A DNA stretch of 36,105 bases. It comes from Candidatus Levybacteria bacterium RIFCSPLOWO2_02_FULL_37_18. GTDB taxonomy: Bacteria; Patescibacteriota; Microgenomatia; Levybacterales; UBA12049. Positions 21,678 to 29,312 of this stretch are shown here, one piece after another. Where the stretch lies: positions 20,404-56,508 of the forward strand of contig MFPD01000014.1 in NCBI GenBank assembly GCA_001784115.1, read 5' to 3'. The notes under the pieces were generated by a model. That model made no database searches. It saw only the letters and a program-made list of their open reading frames with translations, and had not been told where the DNA came from. Position numbers and translations under genes: made by a program. The stretch's first letter is position 1. Every line of letters begins with the position of its first letter.

Positions 21678-22220
21678 ATGTCTAAATCAAACTTACTTCT
21701 TATTGTTCTTCTTATTATCACTACTGCTCTTTTAGGAATTGAGGCTTATTTTGCTCTTAAACCCAAAACTTCTCCTTCTGCACCCCAAGCTATACAACCT
21801 AGTACAACAACTGTTGTTGACAGTAAGCGTTCACTACCAATTCCCCTAACAAATCCTGCAATTAGAAACGCTAGTATTAACTATACTCTAAGAGGAATTA
21901 TACGTGAAGTCAAAAACTCACCTCAAGGACTAGAACTTATAACAGACATAAAAGGAAAAGAAGTGCCGCCATTAATTGTTACATCAAAAACTAATGTCTT
22001 ATCTTATGATGAAAAAGGTAAAAGGACAGAAGTTACTTCTTCGGCATTAAAACCAGATAAGATTGTCAATATAAATATAGTATATCAACCTCTTAAAAAT
22101 TCCAACTACGTGTCTCAAGTTAATATATTGCCAGAAAGCGTAAAATTAAGCCCGACATCTTCTCCTAAAACCACTACAACTTCTACTAAGATAACCATAA
22201 CTCCTACTAAAACAAAATAA
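21678..22220 (+). CDS. Membrane-anchored protein, likely paralogue of the preceding gene
   Basis: A 180-residue protein: anchor NLLLIVLLIITTALLGIEAYF, Pro/Ser/Thr linker, then a domain with YTLRGIIREVKNSPQGLELI and KPDKIVNINIVYQPL. The C-terminal tail is Thr/Ser/Lys-rich. Promoter TTGACA-17-TCATAT-7 nt supports the ATG at 21678. A longer form from 21573 (METQQPVLSS) is possible because the frame stays open and such polar N-tails occur in similar proteins here; that start lies 6 bp after the previous stop. The function is unknown and the product is probably surface exposed. Confidence 0.7.
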   Translation: MSKSNLLLIVLLIITTALLGIEAYFALKPKTSPSAPQAIQPSTTTVVDSKRSLPIPLTNPAIRNASINYTLRGIIREVKNSPQGLELITDIKGKEVPPLIVTSKTNVLSYDEKGKRTEVTSSALKPDKIVNINIVYQPLKNSNYVSQVNILPESVKLSPTSSPKTTTTSTKITITPTKTK

Positions 22221-22223
22221 TTT

Positions 22224-22841
22224 CTATTTCTGTTTAGTATTATTAGTGGTAAAGATTAATAAAATAAGCAGCAAAAGTGTTTTTAGACCTATATAAATAT
22301 CTACTCCTAGATTTTTTTTCTTAATATATTCAAGATCTAGATTCATCCAGTCCTCAAAATTTAATCTATGCGCTCCATTAAGAATCCAAGAAGATGTTAT
22401 TCCAGACAAGACAGAAAATCTGGCCCGATATTTAGAAGGAACTTTTAAGGCCTCCTCTACTGGCAATGGTCGTGGCCCCACAAAAGACATCTCTCCTCTT
22501 ACCACATTAAAAAGTTGAGGTAGCTCATCCAAACCTGTGTGTGATAAAAATTTACCAACTTTAGTATATCTTGGGTCATGTCTTATCTTAAAGACTGGCC
22601 CATCTGCTTCGTTAAGATGAACATAGTTTTTTTTAATATTATCCGCCTCGTCAACCATTGTACGAATTTTATATAATGTAAAAGGCTTTTTATCTTTTCC
22701 CAATCTTCTTTGTTTATAAATAAATGGGCCTCTGGATGTAGCTTTAACAATAATATATAAGAAAAACCATATGGGAGTTAATAAAAGCAAAATTGCTAGA
22801 GCTAAAAAGCTAGATATTAAATTAATTTCTGCTGTTTTCAC
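22224..22841 (-). CDS. Bacterial sugar transferase (polyprenyl-phosphate sugar-1-phosphate transferase)
   Basis: A 205-residue initiating enzyme of surface-polysaccharide assembly. It transfers a sugar-1-phosphate to undecaprenyl phosphate at the inner face of the membrane. Family motifs: N-terminal helix (SFLALAILLLLTPIWFFLYI), GPFIYKQRRLGKDKKPFTLY, KIRTMV, DPRYTKVGKFL, TGLDELPQLFNVVRGEMSFV, GPRPLPVEE. The short form with a single entry helix fits PglC/WecP-like enzymes. The start is a GTG. It opens the glycan locus on the minus strand, with its 3' end only 3 bp from the convergent gene. Confidence 0.94.
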   Translation of the reverse strand: MKTAEINLISSFLALAILLLLTPIWFFLYIIVKATSRGPFIYKQRRLGKDKKPFTLYKIRTMVDEADNIKKNYVHLNEADGPVFKIRHDPRYTKVGKFLSHTGLDELPQLFNVVRGEMSFVGPRPLPVEEALKVPSKYRARFSVLSGITSSWILNGAHRLNFEDWMNLDLEYIKKKNLGVDIYIGLKTLLLLILLIFTTNNTKQK

Positions 22842-22888
22842 CTAATAAATATTATAGTATAATTACATATAGATAATATAGATATTTA

Positions 22889-23713
22889 ATGAATCTAAAA
22901 AAAATCCTCGCGTTTATATATACCAATTATCTATTATCACTATTTGCGTTAATACTTGTTTTTGTTGGAATTGCCATTCTTTTTAAAGTTATTTTATTTA
23001 AACCTGTCTACCTTTATGCAAAAATAAAAGTAGGAGATTACTTGACTGGAGAATCAGTAGTAAAACCTAAATTATGGTTAGCTTTTGCATTAAAAAAGGG
23101 AGATGTAGAAAAACCTCTTATAGGAAAGCCTACAGCAGAACTATTAGGCTTTACTTACTATCCTTTAGAAAAAGGCAAAGGGCTCGATATCTATCTAAAT
23201 GTCAAGCTCAAAACAAGTTTAAACAAACAAATTCATAAATACAGTTTTAAACGATCTACTATAGCCATAGGATCACCAATTGATATAGAGTTTACCTCAA
23301 CTCAAATAACAGGAACCATAATAGGCTTGAGTGAAAAAGAATTTAAAGAAACATATGTTGATAAAATTATATATTTAGTATTTCAAGGTGGATATGGCAA
23401 AGATCACCCATATCGTTACGACAATATAAAAACTGGTGAGAAATATTATGATGGTCAAAACTACGTTTTTGAAGTACTAGATAAACAGCTACAAAAAAAC
23501 ATATGGTCTGTAGTTAACAATTTAAATGCTCAGATATATGAACGCGAAGTAGAAACTACCCAGGATATAATAGTTAAGGCAAAAATAAAAGCAAAAAAAA
23601 TTAATGATCAGCTGTTCTATGGTGAAGAATACCCTATATATGTAAACGCGCATATACCCTTTTTAACCTCCAATTTTACTTTTGAAAATTTTGTTATTAG
23701 AAAAATTGAATAG
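22889..23713 (+). CDS. Membrane-anchored protein of unknown function in the glycan locus
   Basis: A 274-residue protein with one N-terminal transmembrane helix (LLSLFALILVFVGIAILFKV) and a large outer domain of mainly beta character. Notable stretches are YAKIKVGDYLTGESVVKPKL, IGSPIDIEFTSTQITGTIIG and DGQNYVFEVLD. I do not recognise the family; the plan is reminiscent of DUF4330-type proteins often found with polysaccharide genes. Its last 51 bp overlap the 3' end of the convergent WecG/TagA gene. It is divergent from the sugar transferase. Confidence 0.75.
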   Translation: MNLKKILAFIYTNYLLSLFALILVFVGIAILFKVILFKPVYLYAKIKVGDYLTGESVVKPKLWLAFALKKGDVEKPLIGKPTAELLGFTYYPLEKGKGLDIYLNVKLKTSLNKQIHKYSFKRSTIAIGSPIDIEFTSTQITGTIIGLSEKEFKETYVDKIIYLVFQGGYGKDHPYRYDNIKTGEKYYDGQNYVFEVLDKQLQKNIWSVVNNLNAQIYEREVETTQDIIVKAKIKAKKINDQLFYGEEYPIYVNAHIPFLTSNFTFENFVIRKIE

Positions 23714-24478
23714 CATTAAAAATTTTTGATAAAATATTAAAACAACAAAAAGCGTGCCATATAACATATATCTCTTCCATAATCTTCCAGGCTCACACAT
23801 GAGTCTGAATAACCATTCCAATCCTTTATTTTGCATCCATTGAGGCGCTTGACGTTTTACTTTGGAAATAAAATCGAAAGCAGCACCAACTGGAATTATA
23901 ACTTTAGTTTTTTTAAAGCTAGGTTCTTGATATAACATTTTGTAAGTAAAAAACTCCTGACGTGGACTACCCAATCCTACAAAAACAATATCTGTCTTAG
24001 TTCTATCGAGATAATCAACAATTTCCTTCTGCTCGTTTTTATTCAATTCGGTAGATCTCGTATAAAGCCTTCCAACTATTTTAATCTTAGGAAATAAATC
24101 TGTTAAATTATTTTCCAGCTTTTGCAGGGTTTCTTTTGACGATCCATAAAGAAAGATTCTATAACTTCTTTTCTCTGCCAACCTACATACATCAAGCATT
24201 AATTGAGGACCATATACTCTATCTTTTAGTAAAACTCCATATAGAAAAAATAAAGACCATCTAACCCATTGACCATCAGGAGCTATATAATCAAATTTAT
24301 TCAAAACCTCCCTTAGTTTTTTATTCAACAGGGCAACGACTAAAGTCTGAGAAGCTATTGGTGATACCAGAAAGTTTTTTTTTGTCCTGATGCTTTTCTC
24401 TAAGTTAGCTAAAATAAACTCATAATCACAAGCTGAAACATAACTATTTAGTATCTTGTATTTGCCTAAAAATATCAT
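23663..24478 (-). CDS. WecG/TagA/CpsF family glycosyltransferase (GT26)
   Basis: A 271-residue enzyme that adds a (N-acetyl)mannosamine-type sugar to lipid-linked GlcNAc in teichoic acid or related glycans. The signature is FDYIAPDGQWVRW, KDRVYGPQLML, RIFLYGSSKETL, DIVFVGLGSPRQEFFTYKM and VGAAFDFISKVKRQAPQWMQ, then GLEWLFRLMCEPGRLWKRY. The C-terminal FVVLIFYQKFLMLF may be a membrane segment. A longer frame starts at 24526 but overlaps the preceding ligase gene; ATG at 24478 (MIFLGKYK) has AGAGAAAAG upstream. It is translated just downstream of the ligase gene. Confidence 0.93.
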   Translation of the reverse strand: MIFLGKYKILNSYVSACDYEFILANLEKSIRTKKNFLVSPIASQTLVVALLNKKLREVLNKFDYIAPDGQWVRWSLFFLYGVLLKDRVYGPQLMLDVCRLAEKRSYRIFLYGSSKETLQKLENNLTDLFPKIKIVGRLYTRSTELNKNEQKEIVDYLDRTKTDIVFVGLGSPRQEFFTYKMLYQEPSFKKTKVIIPVGAAFDFISKVKRQAPQWMQNKGLEWLFRLMCEPGRLWKRYMLYGTLFVVLIFYQKFLMLFNFSNNKIFKSKIGG

Positions 24479-24489
24479 AGCACTTTTCT

Positions 24490-25761
24490 CTACATAGTTT
24501 TGTAAACTAAACCCCTTAAAAGCCAAAATAAACCCAGGTAAGAAAATGTATATTGTGGGTTAATAAAAGAAAATAAAAATATAAGCCAAAAACATATGAT
24601 TATAGACAAATTCATTGTTAACTTTTTTTTTATAAATTTTATATCTGATTTTAAAAAATACCCAATTAAAATAAGCTGCGATAACAAGCCCAAAAATCCT
24701 GTCTCTGCTAAGGTACCTGATAAAATATTATGTGGATGCATGGCTGATATTTCTGATAGTTTCTGACGCCAATCATTATATAGTTTTTTAGGTCTATCTG
24801 AAAAAGACAAGTTATCATAAAAGTTGCCCAAGCCCACGCCTAAAATTGGAGAGGATAAGACCATCTCAAATGAAATTTCACTCCACCATAACCTACTTTT
24901 TATAGAATGAACATCTTCTTTAGTCGACAGCATAAATCTATCTACTAAATTAGACCCTAAAAAGCTATTTGAAGCTATGTAGCCTACATACAGAAAGAAT
25001 ATTATAAAAACTAACTGAAATAAAGAAGCTTTAACTTTACGCAAAAAAAGAACATGGCATGAAATAAAAGCCAAAAATACAATTAACAATTGACCTCTAA
25101 AATTAGATAAAAATGAATTAAAAGAAATCAACCCTATTGCCAGAAAAAAAAATATTCTAACTAGATTTCTTTTATAACTGTAAAAGTAATAAAACAGTAA
25201 TGGAATCAATCCCGCATCATAAACATCAGAAAAGAATCTATGCCTCTTAATGTTTATTTCCATCATTTCTAAATATTTATCATATAGAATATATTTTGAG
25301 AAAGAAAGGAAAAACTCAGGGAAAAAATAAACTATAATATTATAAAGAATTCCGATGATTATAGTTACAAGCAAGACTCTAATAACCATATTAATTTTTT
25401 CAGAAGAATCTAGAATAATCATCGAGAGAATAAAAATCAATATGCCTGCGATAACATCTTTATAAATTAAAATAAAACTACTTATATTAACGGCAGACAA
25501 AATAGAAATGCTTTGTGTAAAAAAGAAAAATGATAACATCATAGCTAACTTACGATCTATCTTGAAAAATAGCTTTTTTTCGTACAACAGCCATCCTGTA
25601 AACACAAACAACAATATTAACAAAAATCTGGCCAAGCTATGAGAAGTAACTAACGCATTCCTAACTGGTAATAGATAAAATGGTGGAAGACGCAAGCCCA
25701 AGACAACTAGACAAAAAATGATAAAATTGATTTTCTGCTGGGTTTTATATATATTCTTCAT
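24490..25761 (-). CDS. O-antigen ligase/polymerase family membrane protein
   Basis: A 423-residue protein with 10-12 transmembrane helices. The Wzy/WaaL signature is SPILGVGLGNFYDNLSF and, after a long outer loop, MHPHNILSGTLAETGFLGLL (the His-containing catalytic region). It would polymerise or ligate lipid-linked glycan on the outer face. It lies directly upstream of the WecG-type gene, so they probably share an mRNA. Its start codon touches the start of the divergent GT2 gene (CATATG). Confidence 0.9.
   Translation of the reverse strand: MKNIYKTQQKINFIIFCLVVLGLRLPPFYLLPVRNALVTSHSLARFLLILLFVFTGWLLYEKKLFFKIDRKLAMMLSFFFFTQSISILSAVNISSFILIYKDVIAGILIFILSMIILDSSEKINMVIRVLLVTIIIGILYNIIVYFFPEFFLSFSKYILYDKYLEMMEINIKRHRFFSDVYDAGLIPLLFYYFYSYKRNLVRIFFFLAIGLISFNSFLSNFRGQLLIVFLAFISCHVLFLRKVKASLFQLVFIIFFLYVGYIASNSFLGSNLVDRFMLSTKEDVHSIKSRLWWSEISFEMVLSSPILGVGLGNFYDNLSFSDRPKKLYNDWRQKLSEISAMHPHNILSGTLAETGFLGLLSQLILIGYFLKSDIKFIKKKLTMNLSIIICFWLIFLFSFINPQYTFSYLGLFWLLRGLVYKTM
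25727..25755 (+). promoter_or_regulatory. Promoter of the GT2 gene inside the divergent ligase gene
   Basis: TTGATT (25727-25732), 17 bp, TATATT (25750-25755), then 6 nt to the ATG at 25762. It lies wholly within the 5' coding part of the divergent ligase gene. Confidence 0.6.
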
Positions 25762-26664
25762 ATGAAATGTGATATTTCTTTTATCATACCAGTTTTAAAT
25801 GAGGAAGAAAAAATAGGAAAATTACTTAATAAAATACACCAAGCTTCTTCAGATTACAACACAGAAATAATTGTTATAGATTCCGGATCTACGGATAGTA
25901 CAGCTAAAATTGTAAAACTGTACCAAAGAAAAATTTCCAATTTACACCTTATATCCAAAAACAAGACTGACTTTAACAGATCAAAAACACGAAATTTGGC
26001 AATCAGAAAAGCTAAAAGTAAGCTTATCTGCCTCTGTACTGGGCATGCGATACCTACTAATAATAACTTCATAAAATACTTTTTAGATGATTTTAAACTT
26101 AATAATAAAGTTGTTGCTGTATTTACAGAAGACATACTTTCCCAATATACTCCTATTATTCCCAGAATAGAAGTAATGTGCAAAATGGAACGACTTAACA
26201 AGTACTGCAACAGAAATGGCGTGCTTCTGCAAACACTTAAAGCTCCATTTATTGATTATAACGAAAACAATAAATTTCTATGGTATTTTATGTCTAATAT
26301 ATTTACCTGTTATAAAAAATCATTTCTACTTAAATACCCTTTTCCTAATACAGAATACGGAGAAGATGCCCTGCTGGGTAAAATACTAATAGAAAAAGGT
26401 TATGCTAAAGTCTATGACAGACGTTGCGCCACCATACATTACCATAAATTTAGCCTTCTACAGTACTACCAAAGAGAAAAAGAGGACCTAAAGCTAAGAA
26501 TATCAAAGCTTAAAGTAAAAAATAGAGTTAATATTTCTGCAAAAATAGCAAAATTATTAAATATGAGAGTAAATCCTATCCAAAAAATCTATTTTCTATT
26601 ACAGTTACTCTTTTATTACAGCCTAAAACTTTTTATATTTGCCAGCTTATTCATTAAAAAATAA
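25762..26664 (+). CDS. Family 2 glycosyltransferase
   Basis: A 300-residue GT-A enzyme: ISFIIPVLNEEEKIGKLLNK, TEIIVIDSGSTDSTAKIV, DFNRSKTRNLAIRKAKSKLI. Where most GT2 enzymes have DxD, this one has CTGHAIP, a form seen in some rhamnosyl-type transferases. It also has YGEDALLGKIL (general acid/base region) and HYHKFSLLQYYQREKEDLKL. The hydrophobic C-terminus (LLQLLFYYSLKLFIFASLF) may anchor it. It is the only gene on the plus strand in this part of the locus and converges with the GT4 gene. Confidence 0.9.
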   Translation: MKCDISFIIPVLNEEEKIGKLLNKIHQASSDYNTEIIVIDSGSTDSTAKIVKLYQRKISNLHLISKNKTDFNRSKTRNLAIRKAKSKLICLCTGHAIPTNNNFIKYFLDDFKLNNKVVAVFTEDILSQYTPIIPRIEVMCKMERLNKYCNRNGVLLQTLKAPFIDYNENNKFLWYFMSNIFTCYKKSFLLKYPFPNTEYGEDALLGKILIEKGYAKVYDRRCATIHYHKFSLLQYYQREKEDLKLRISKLKVKNRVNISAKIAKLLNMRVNPIQKIYFLLQLLFYYSLKLFIFASLFIKK

Positions 26665-26670
26665 AATAAG

Positions 26671-27837
26671 CTATTTTTCTATCACTAAACCTTCATAAAT
26701 CTTTAAAAGAGAATTGTAGTGCTTTTCTGCTGAATATTTACTTTCATATTCCATTCGGACTACTTTGTTTAATTTTTTGAAGAGGGCTTTATTATTCCAT
26801 ATGTGCAATATCTTTACTTGTAAATCTTCATCGTTATTATATTGAAAAAATAGACCTCCTTTTCCATTTTTAACTCTTTCTTTGAATACTCCAAAACTAG
26901 GCACTAAAACCGGAGTCCCGTTTGCAAAGGATTCCAACACAACCAATGGACCAACTTCATACCAAAGAGACGGAACAATTGCACACAAAGCACATCCCAT
27001 ATATTTAAATACTTGTTTAGAAGAAAGAAAATTCCTAATCAGAATATTTTTATATCTGCTATATTCAGCCACTTTCTCCTTTAATGGACCATCACCAATA
27101 ACCACTAGTTTAACTGTAGACAAACGGGAAAAAATCTCAAGAAGCTGCATTATCCCCTTTTCTTCAGAAAACCTACCAACAAACAAAAAATAATCTTTTT
27201 TTTGTTTGAAATTTATTAATTTATCATTGTCCCCTACAAAATGATTTATTACTGTAGTTTTGTCTAAAGATAATCCTAATTTTTTTATATAATAGTTTCT
27301 GGTAATCTTTGCTGGAAACACATACATATCTATTAAATTAAAGTCGCCCTTAACTGAATAAAAGAAAAAAGATAAAGTAAAAATAAAGGAAGCAATAAAA
27401 GAATTGTTATAATAATTACAAAATATTGACAATAAAGGCGTCTTCTTTGAACCGCAAATAGCACATATGTTGTTATTAAAAAAAAGACCTTTATGAGGAA
27501 ATCTGTAATTATGTATAGTCTGTACAGTTGGCACATTAAATTTTTTGCAAATTTTATAAATAGAAGGACTAATTAAGGGATAAATGTTATTTAAGTGAAC
27601 TACTTCTGGTTTAAACTGCAAAATAGTTTCAGAAAATTCATCCTCCACTTTTCTATTCCAAAACATTCCTCCCGCTGCTTTAGCTTTTTCTACTAAACTA
27701 TCAGAAATATCTTTGTTCTCTTTGGTAAAGAGTTTAACTTGATGACCTTTTCTCTTTAGAAGATCTGCCAAAGATAAAAAATAGACATCTTCTCCCCCTT
27801 TGTATTTATAAAAATTATGTACTAGAAGTATTTTCAT
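26671..27837 (-). CDS. Family 4 glycosyltransferase (GT-B fold)
   Basis: A 388-residue retaining glycosyltransferase. N-domain: KILLVHNFYKYKGGEDVYFL and PEVVHLNNIYPLISPSIYK. C-domain: YFLFVGRFSEEKGIMQLLEI, LVVIGDGPLKEKV and the E-x7-E motif in YEVGPLVVLESFANGTPVLV. A Cys cluster in the middle (CAICGSKKTPLLSIFCNYY) may bind zinc. The sugar donor is unknown. It follows the DUF4956 gene with a 56-bp gap on the same strand. Confidence 0.93.
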   Translation of the reverse strand: MKILLVHNFYKYKGGEDVYFLSLADLLKRKGHQVKLFTKENKDISDSLVEKAKAAGGMFWNRKVEDEFSETILQFKPEVVHLNNIYPLISPSIYKICKKFNVPTVQTIHNYRFPHKGLFFNNNICAICGSKKTPLLSIFCNYYNNSFIASFIFTLSFFFYSVKGDFNLIDMYVFPAKITRNYYIKKLGLSLDKTTVINHFVGDNDKLINFKQKKDYFLFVGRFSEEKGIMQLLEIFSRLSTVKLVVIGDGPLKEKVAEYSRYKNILIRNFLSSKQVFKYMGCALCAIVPSLWYEVGPLVVLESFANGTPVLVPSFGVFKERVKNGKGGLFFQYNNDEDLQVKILHIWNNKALFKKLNKVVRMEYESKYSAEKHYNSLLKIYEGLVIEK

Positions 27838-27893
27838 TAAGCATTTGTAAGTTATTATATACCAGAGGCGCTTACTTTAAAAAAGAAGCAATA

Positions 27894-28592
27894 TCAATAC
27901 TCTAAATTAAATTTAGATGGATTTATATTTAGTGCCTTAAGTCCATTATTTTTTTTGAGCCTGCTTACCATTTGATTTAAATCTGCTTGTTTTTTTAGTA
28001 TTAGTGACATTGTTAGCTCTGTTTGTTTTTCATCTTTAGTAGTTTGTATATTTAAAATATCTTGTTTAACAACATATTTTTCTAACGACTCGGAAACGTC
28101 AGACATACTAGTCTTTGAGCCCTCCAATATACACGCTAATATATAACTACTATCAGAAGATTGACCAAAGTTTACGATCTTTAATAAATAAACCATACCT
28201 GAAACAACTATAGTAGAAAGAAAAGCTGAGGGAATCTGGTCTACACCAATTATAAAACCGGTTGCCAAAACCCAGAGAACAAAAAACATATCTTTAGCAT
28301 CTTTTATGGCTGTTCTAAACCTAATAACAGAAAAAGCACCAAATAGCCCTATTGCCCGAGGAATACTATTGGAAATAAAAATTATAATTAATGCAATAAC
28401 AGGTAAAATCAAAACTAGACTATTTACGAAGGAATGTGAATAAGAAACAGACCTACTTGTTTTTTTGTAAACATAGGCAATCAATAATCCTAATATGAAT
28501 GCAAATAATAATGAATAAAAAATATTTATGAAATAACTTAACTTGGAACCAAAATAAGTTAAAGGCATCTGGAAAAAACTATCTATATTCAT
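27894..28592 (-). CDS. DUF4956 membrane protein (partner of VTC-domain protein)
   Basis: A 232-residue protein with four to five transmembrane helices in the first 140 residues (FAFILGLLIAYVYKK, SLVLILPVIALIIIFISNS, VLWVLATGFIIGVDQIPSA, FLSTIVVSGMVYLLKIVNFG) and the hallmark GLFGAFSVIRFRTAIKDAKD. The C-terminal half is soluble, an ACT-like alpha/beta domain by appearance. DUF4956 genes regularly sit beside VTC polyphosphate polymerase and CotH genes, as here (12 bp from the VTC gene). It is a plausible membrane channel or anchor for polyphosphate; that role is inference. Confidence 0.9.
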   Translation of the reverse strand: MNIDSFFQMPLTYFGSKLSYFINIFYSLLFAFILGLLIAYVYKKTSRSVSYSHSFVNSLVLILPVIALIIIFISNSIPRAIGLFGAFSVIRFRTAIKDAKDMFFVLWVLATGFIIGVDQIPSAFLSTIVVSGMVYLLKIVNFGQSSDSSYILACILEGSKTSMSDVSESLEKYVVKQDILNIQTTKDEKQTELTMSLILKKQADLNQMVSRLKKNNGLKALNINPSKFNLEY

Positions 28593-28603
28593 GTTTGTTT
28601 ATT

Positions 28604-29308
28604 TTACATGTGTTCTACAAGGTTATCAATAGCAGCAGTATATTTAGAAAAAGCAGTCCTGTTAAAACTGTACAGTTTAATCATATCTCCCAACCAACTT
28701 GGCAGTAGACCATTGAACTTAATTTCCAAAAGAGTCAAAGGAAGAAAAGAAAATAAATTCCCGTGAATCATTTTATTTCTTAGGTGCATTACTCCAATAT
28801 CGTAGTCAATAGTTATTCTTAGATTTTTATTTATGGCCGAAACAAAAGGTTTTCTTTTATAAACAACTTGCGCCATAGGATGCAACTTCATGCTAAAGTA
28901 ATCATTAATGAGTTCACTGCGTAAAGCATTATCCACTATTTTATTAAGAATATTTTTTTTAACTTCCATGTCGTTATTTAAAGAACTTAGATTTAACTTA
29001 CTGCTTAATAAAGCCCTATCTTTATAAACAATATCTCCTTTCTTTCTTTTAATCTCAAAAAAATAATATCTTGGATCATTGTTATAATACCTAATTCTGT
29101 ATTTTTTTCTAGTAAAAACTCCTGCCAGTTTTTGATGATAGCAGTGCAAATCAGGAGAATCAAAATAGACACTATTAACAGTATAATAATTTCTATCTTT
29201 TATATATTTATCCAAAGACATGTGGAACGAAATAAATGGAATTACTATTTCTAGCATGTCAGCTGGCAAAAAATATTTAAACTCTATTCTTCTAGAATGA
29301 AACTGCAT
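28604..29308 (-). CDS. VTC-domain (polyphosphate polymerase-like) protein
   Basis: A 234-residue tunnel enzyme of the triphosphate tunnel/VTC type, expected to build polyphosphate from nucleotide triphosphate. The conserved charged pairs of the Vtc4 tunnel can be followed: RIEFKYFL, YDSPDL-like VYFDSPDLHCYHQK, RKKYRIRYY, YFFEIKRKKGDIVYKDRALL, VVYKRKPFV, LRITIDYDI, LLEIKFNG (metal Glu and Lys) and FSKYTAAID. No SPX domain or membrane segment is present, so it would work at the inner membrane face with DUF4956. Its start is 4 bp before the previous stop on the same strand (29308 against 29313). Confidence 0.92.
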   Translation of the reverse strand: MQFHSRRIEFKYFLPADMLEIVIPFISFHMSLDKYIKDRNYYTVNSVYFDSPDLHCYHQKLAGVFTRKKYRIRYYNNDPRYYFFEIKRKKGDIVYKDRALLSSKLNLSSLNNDMEVKKNILNKIVDNALRSELINDYFSMKLHPMAQVVYKRKPFVSAINKNLRITIDYDIGVMHLRNKMIHGNLFSFLPLTLLEIKFNGLLPSWLGDMIKLYSFNRTAFSKYTAAIDNLVEHM

Positions 29309-29312
29309 ATTT

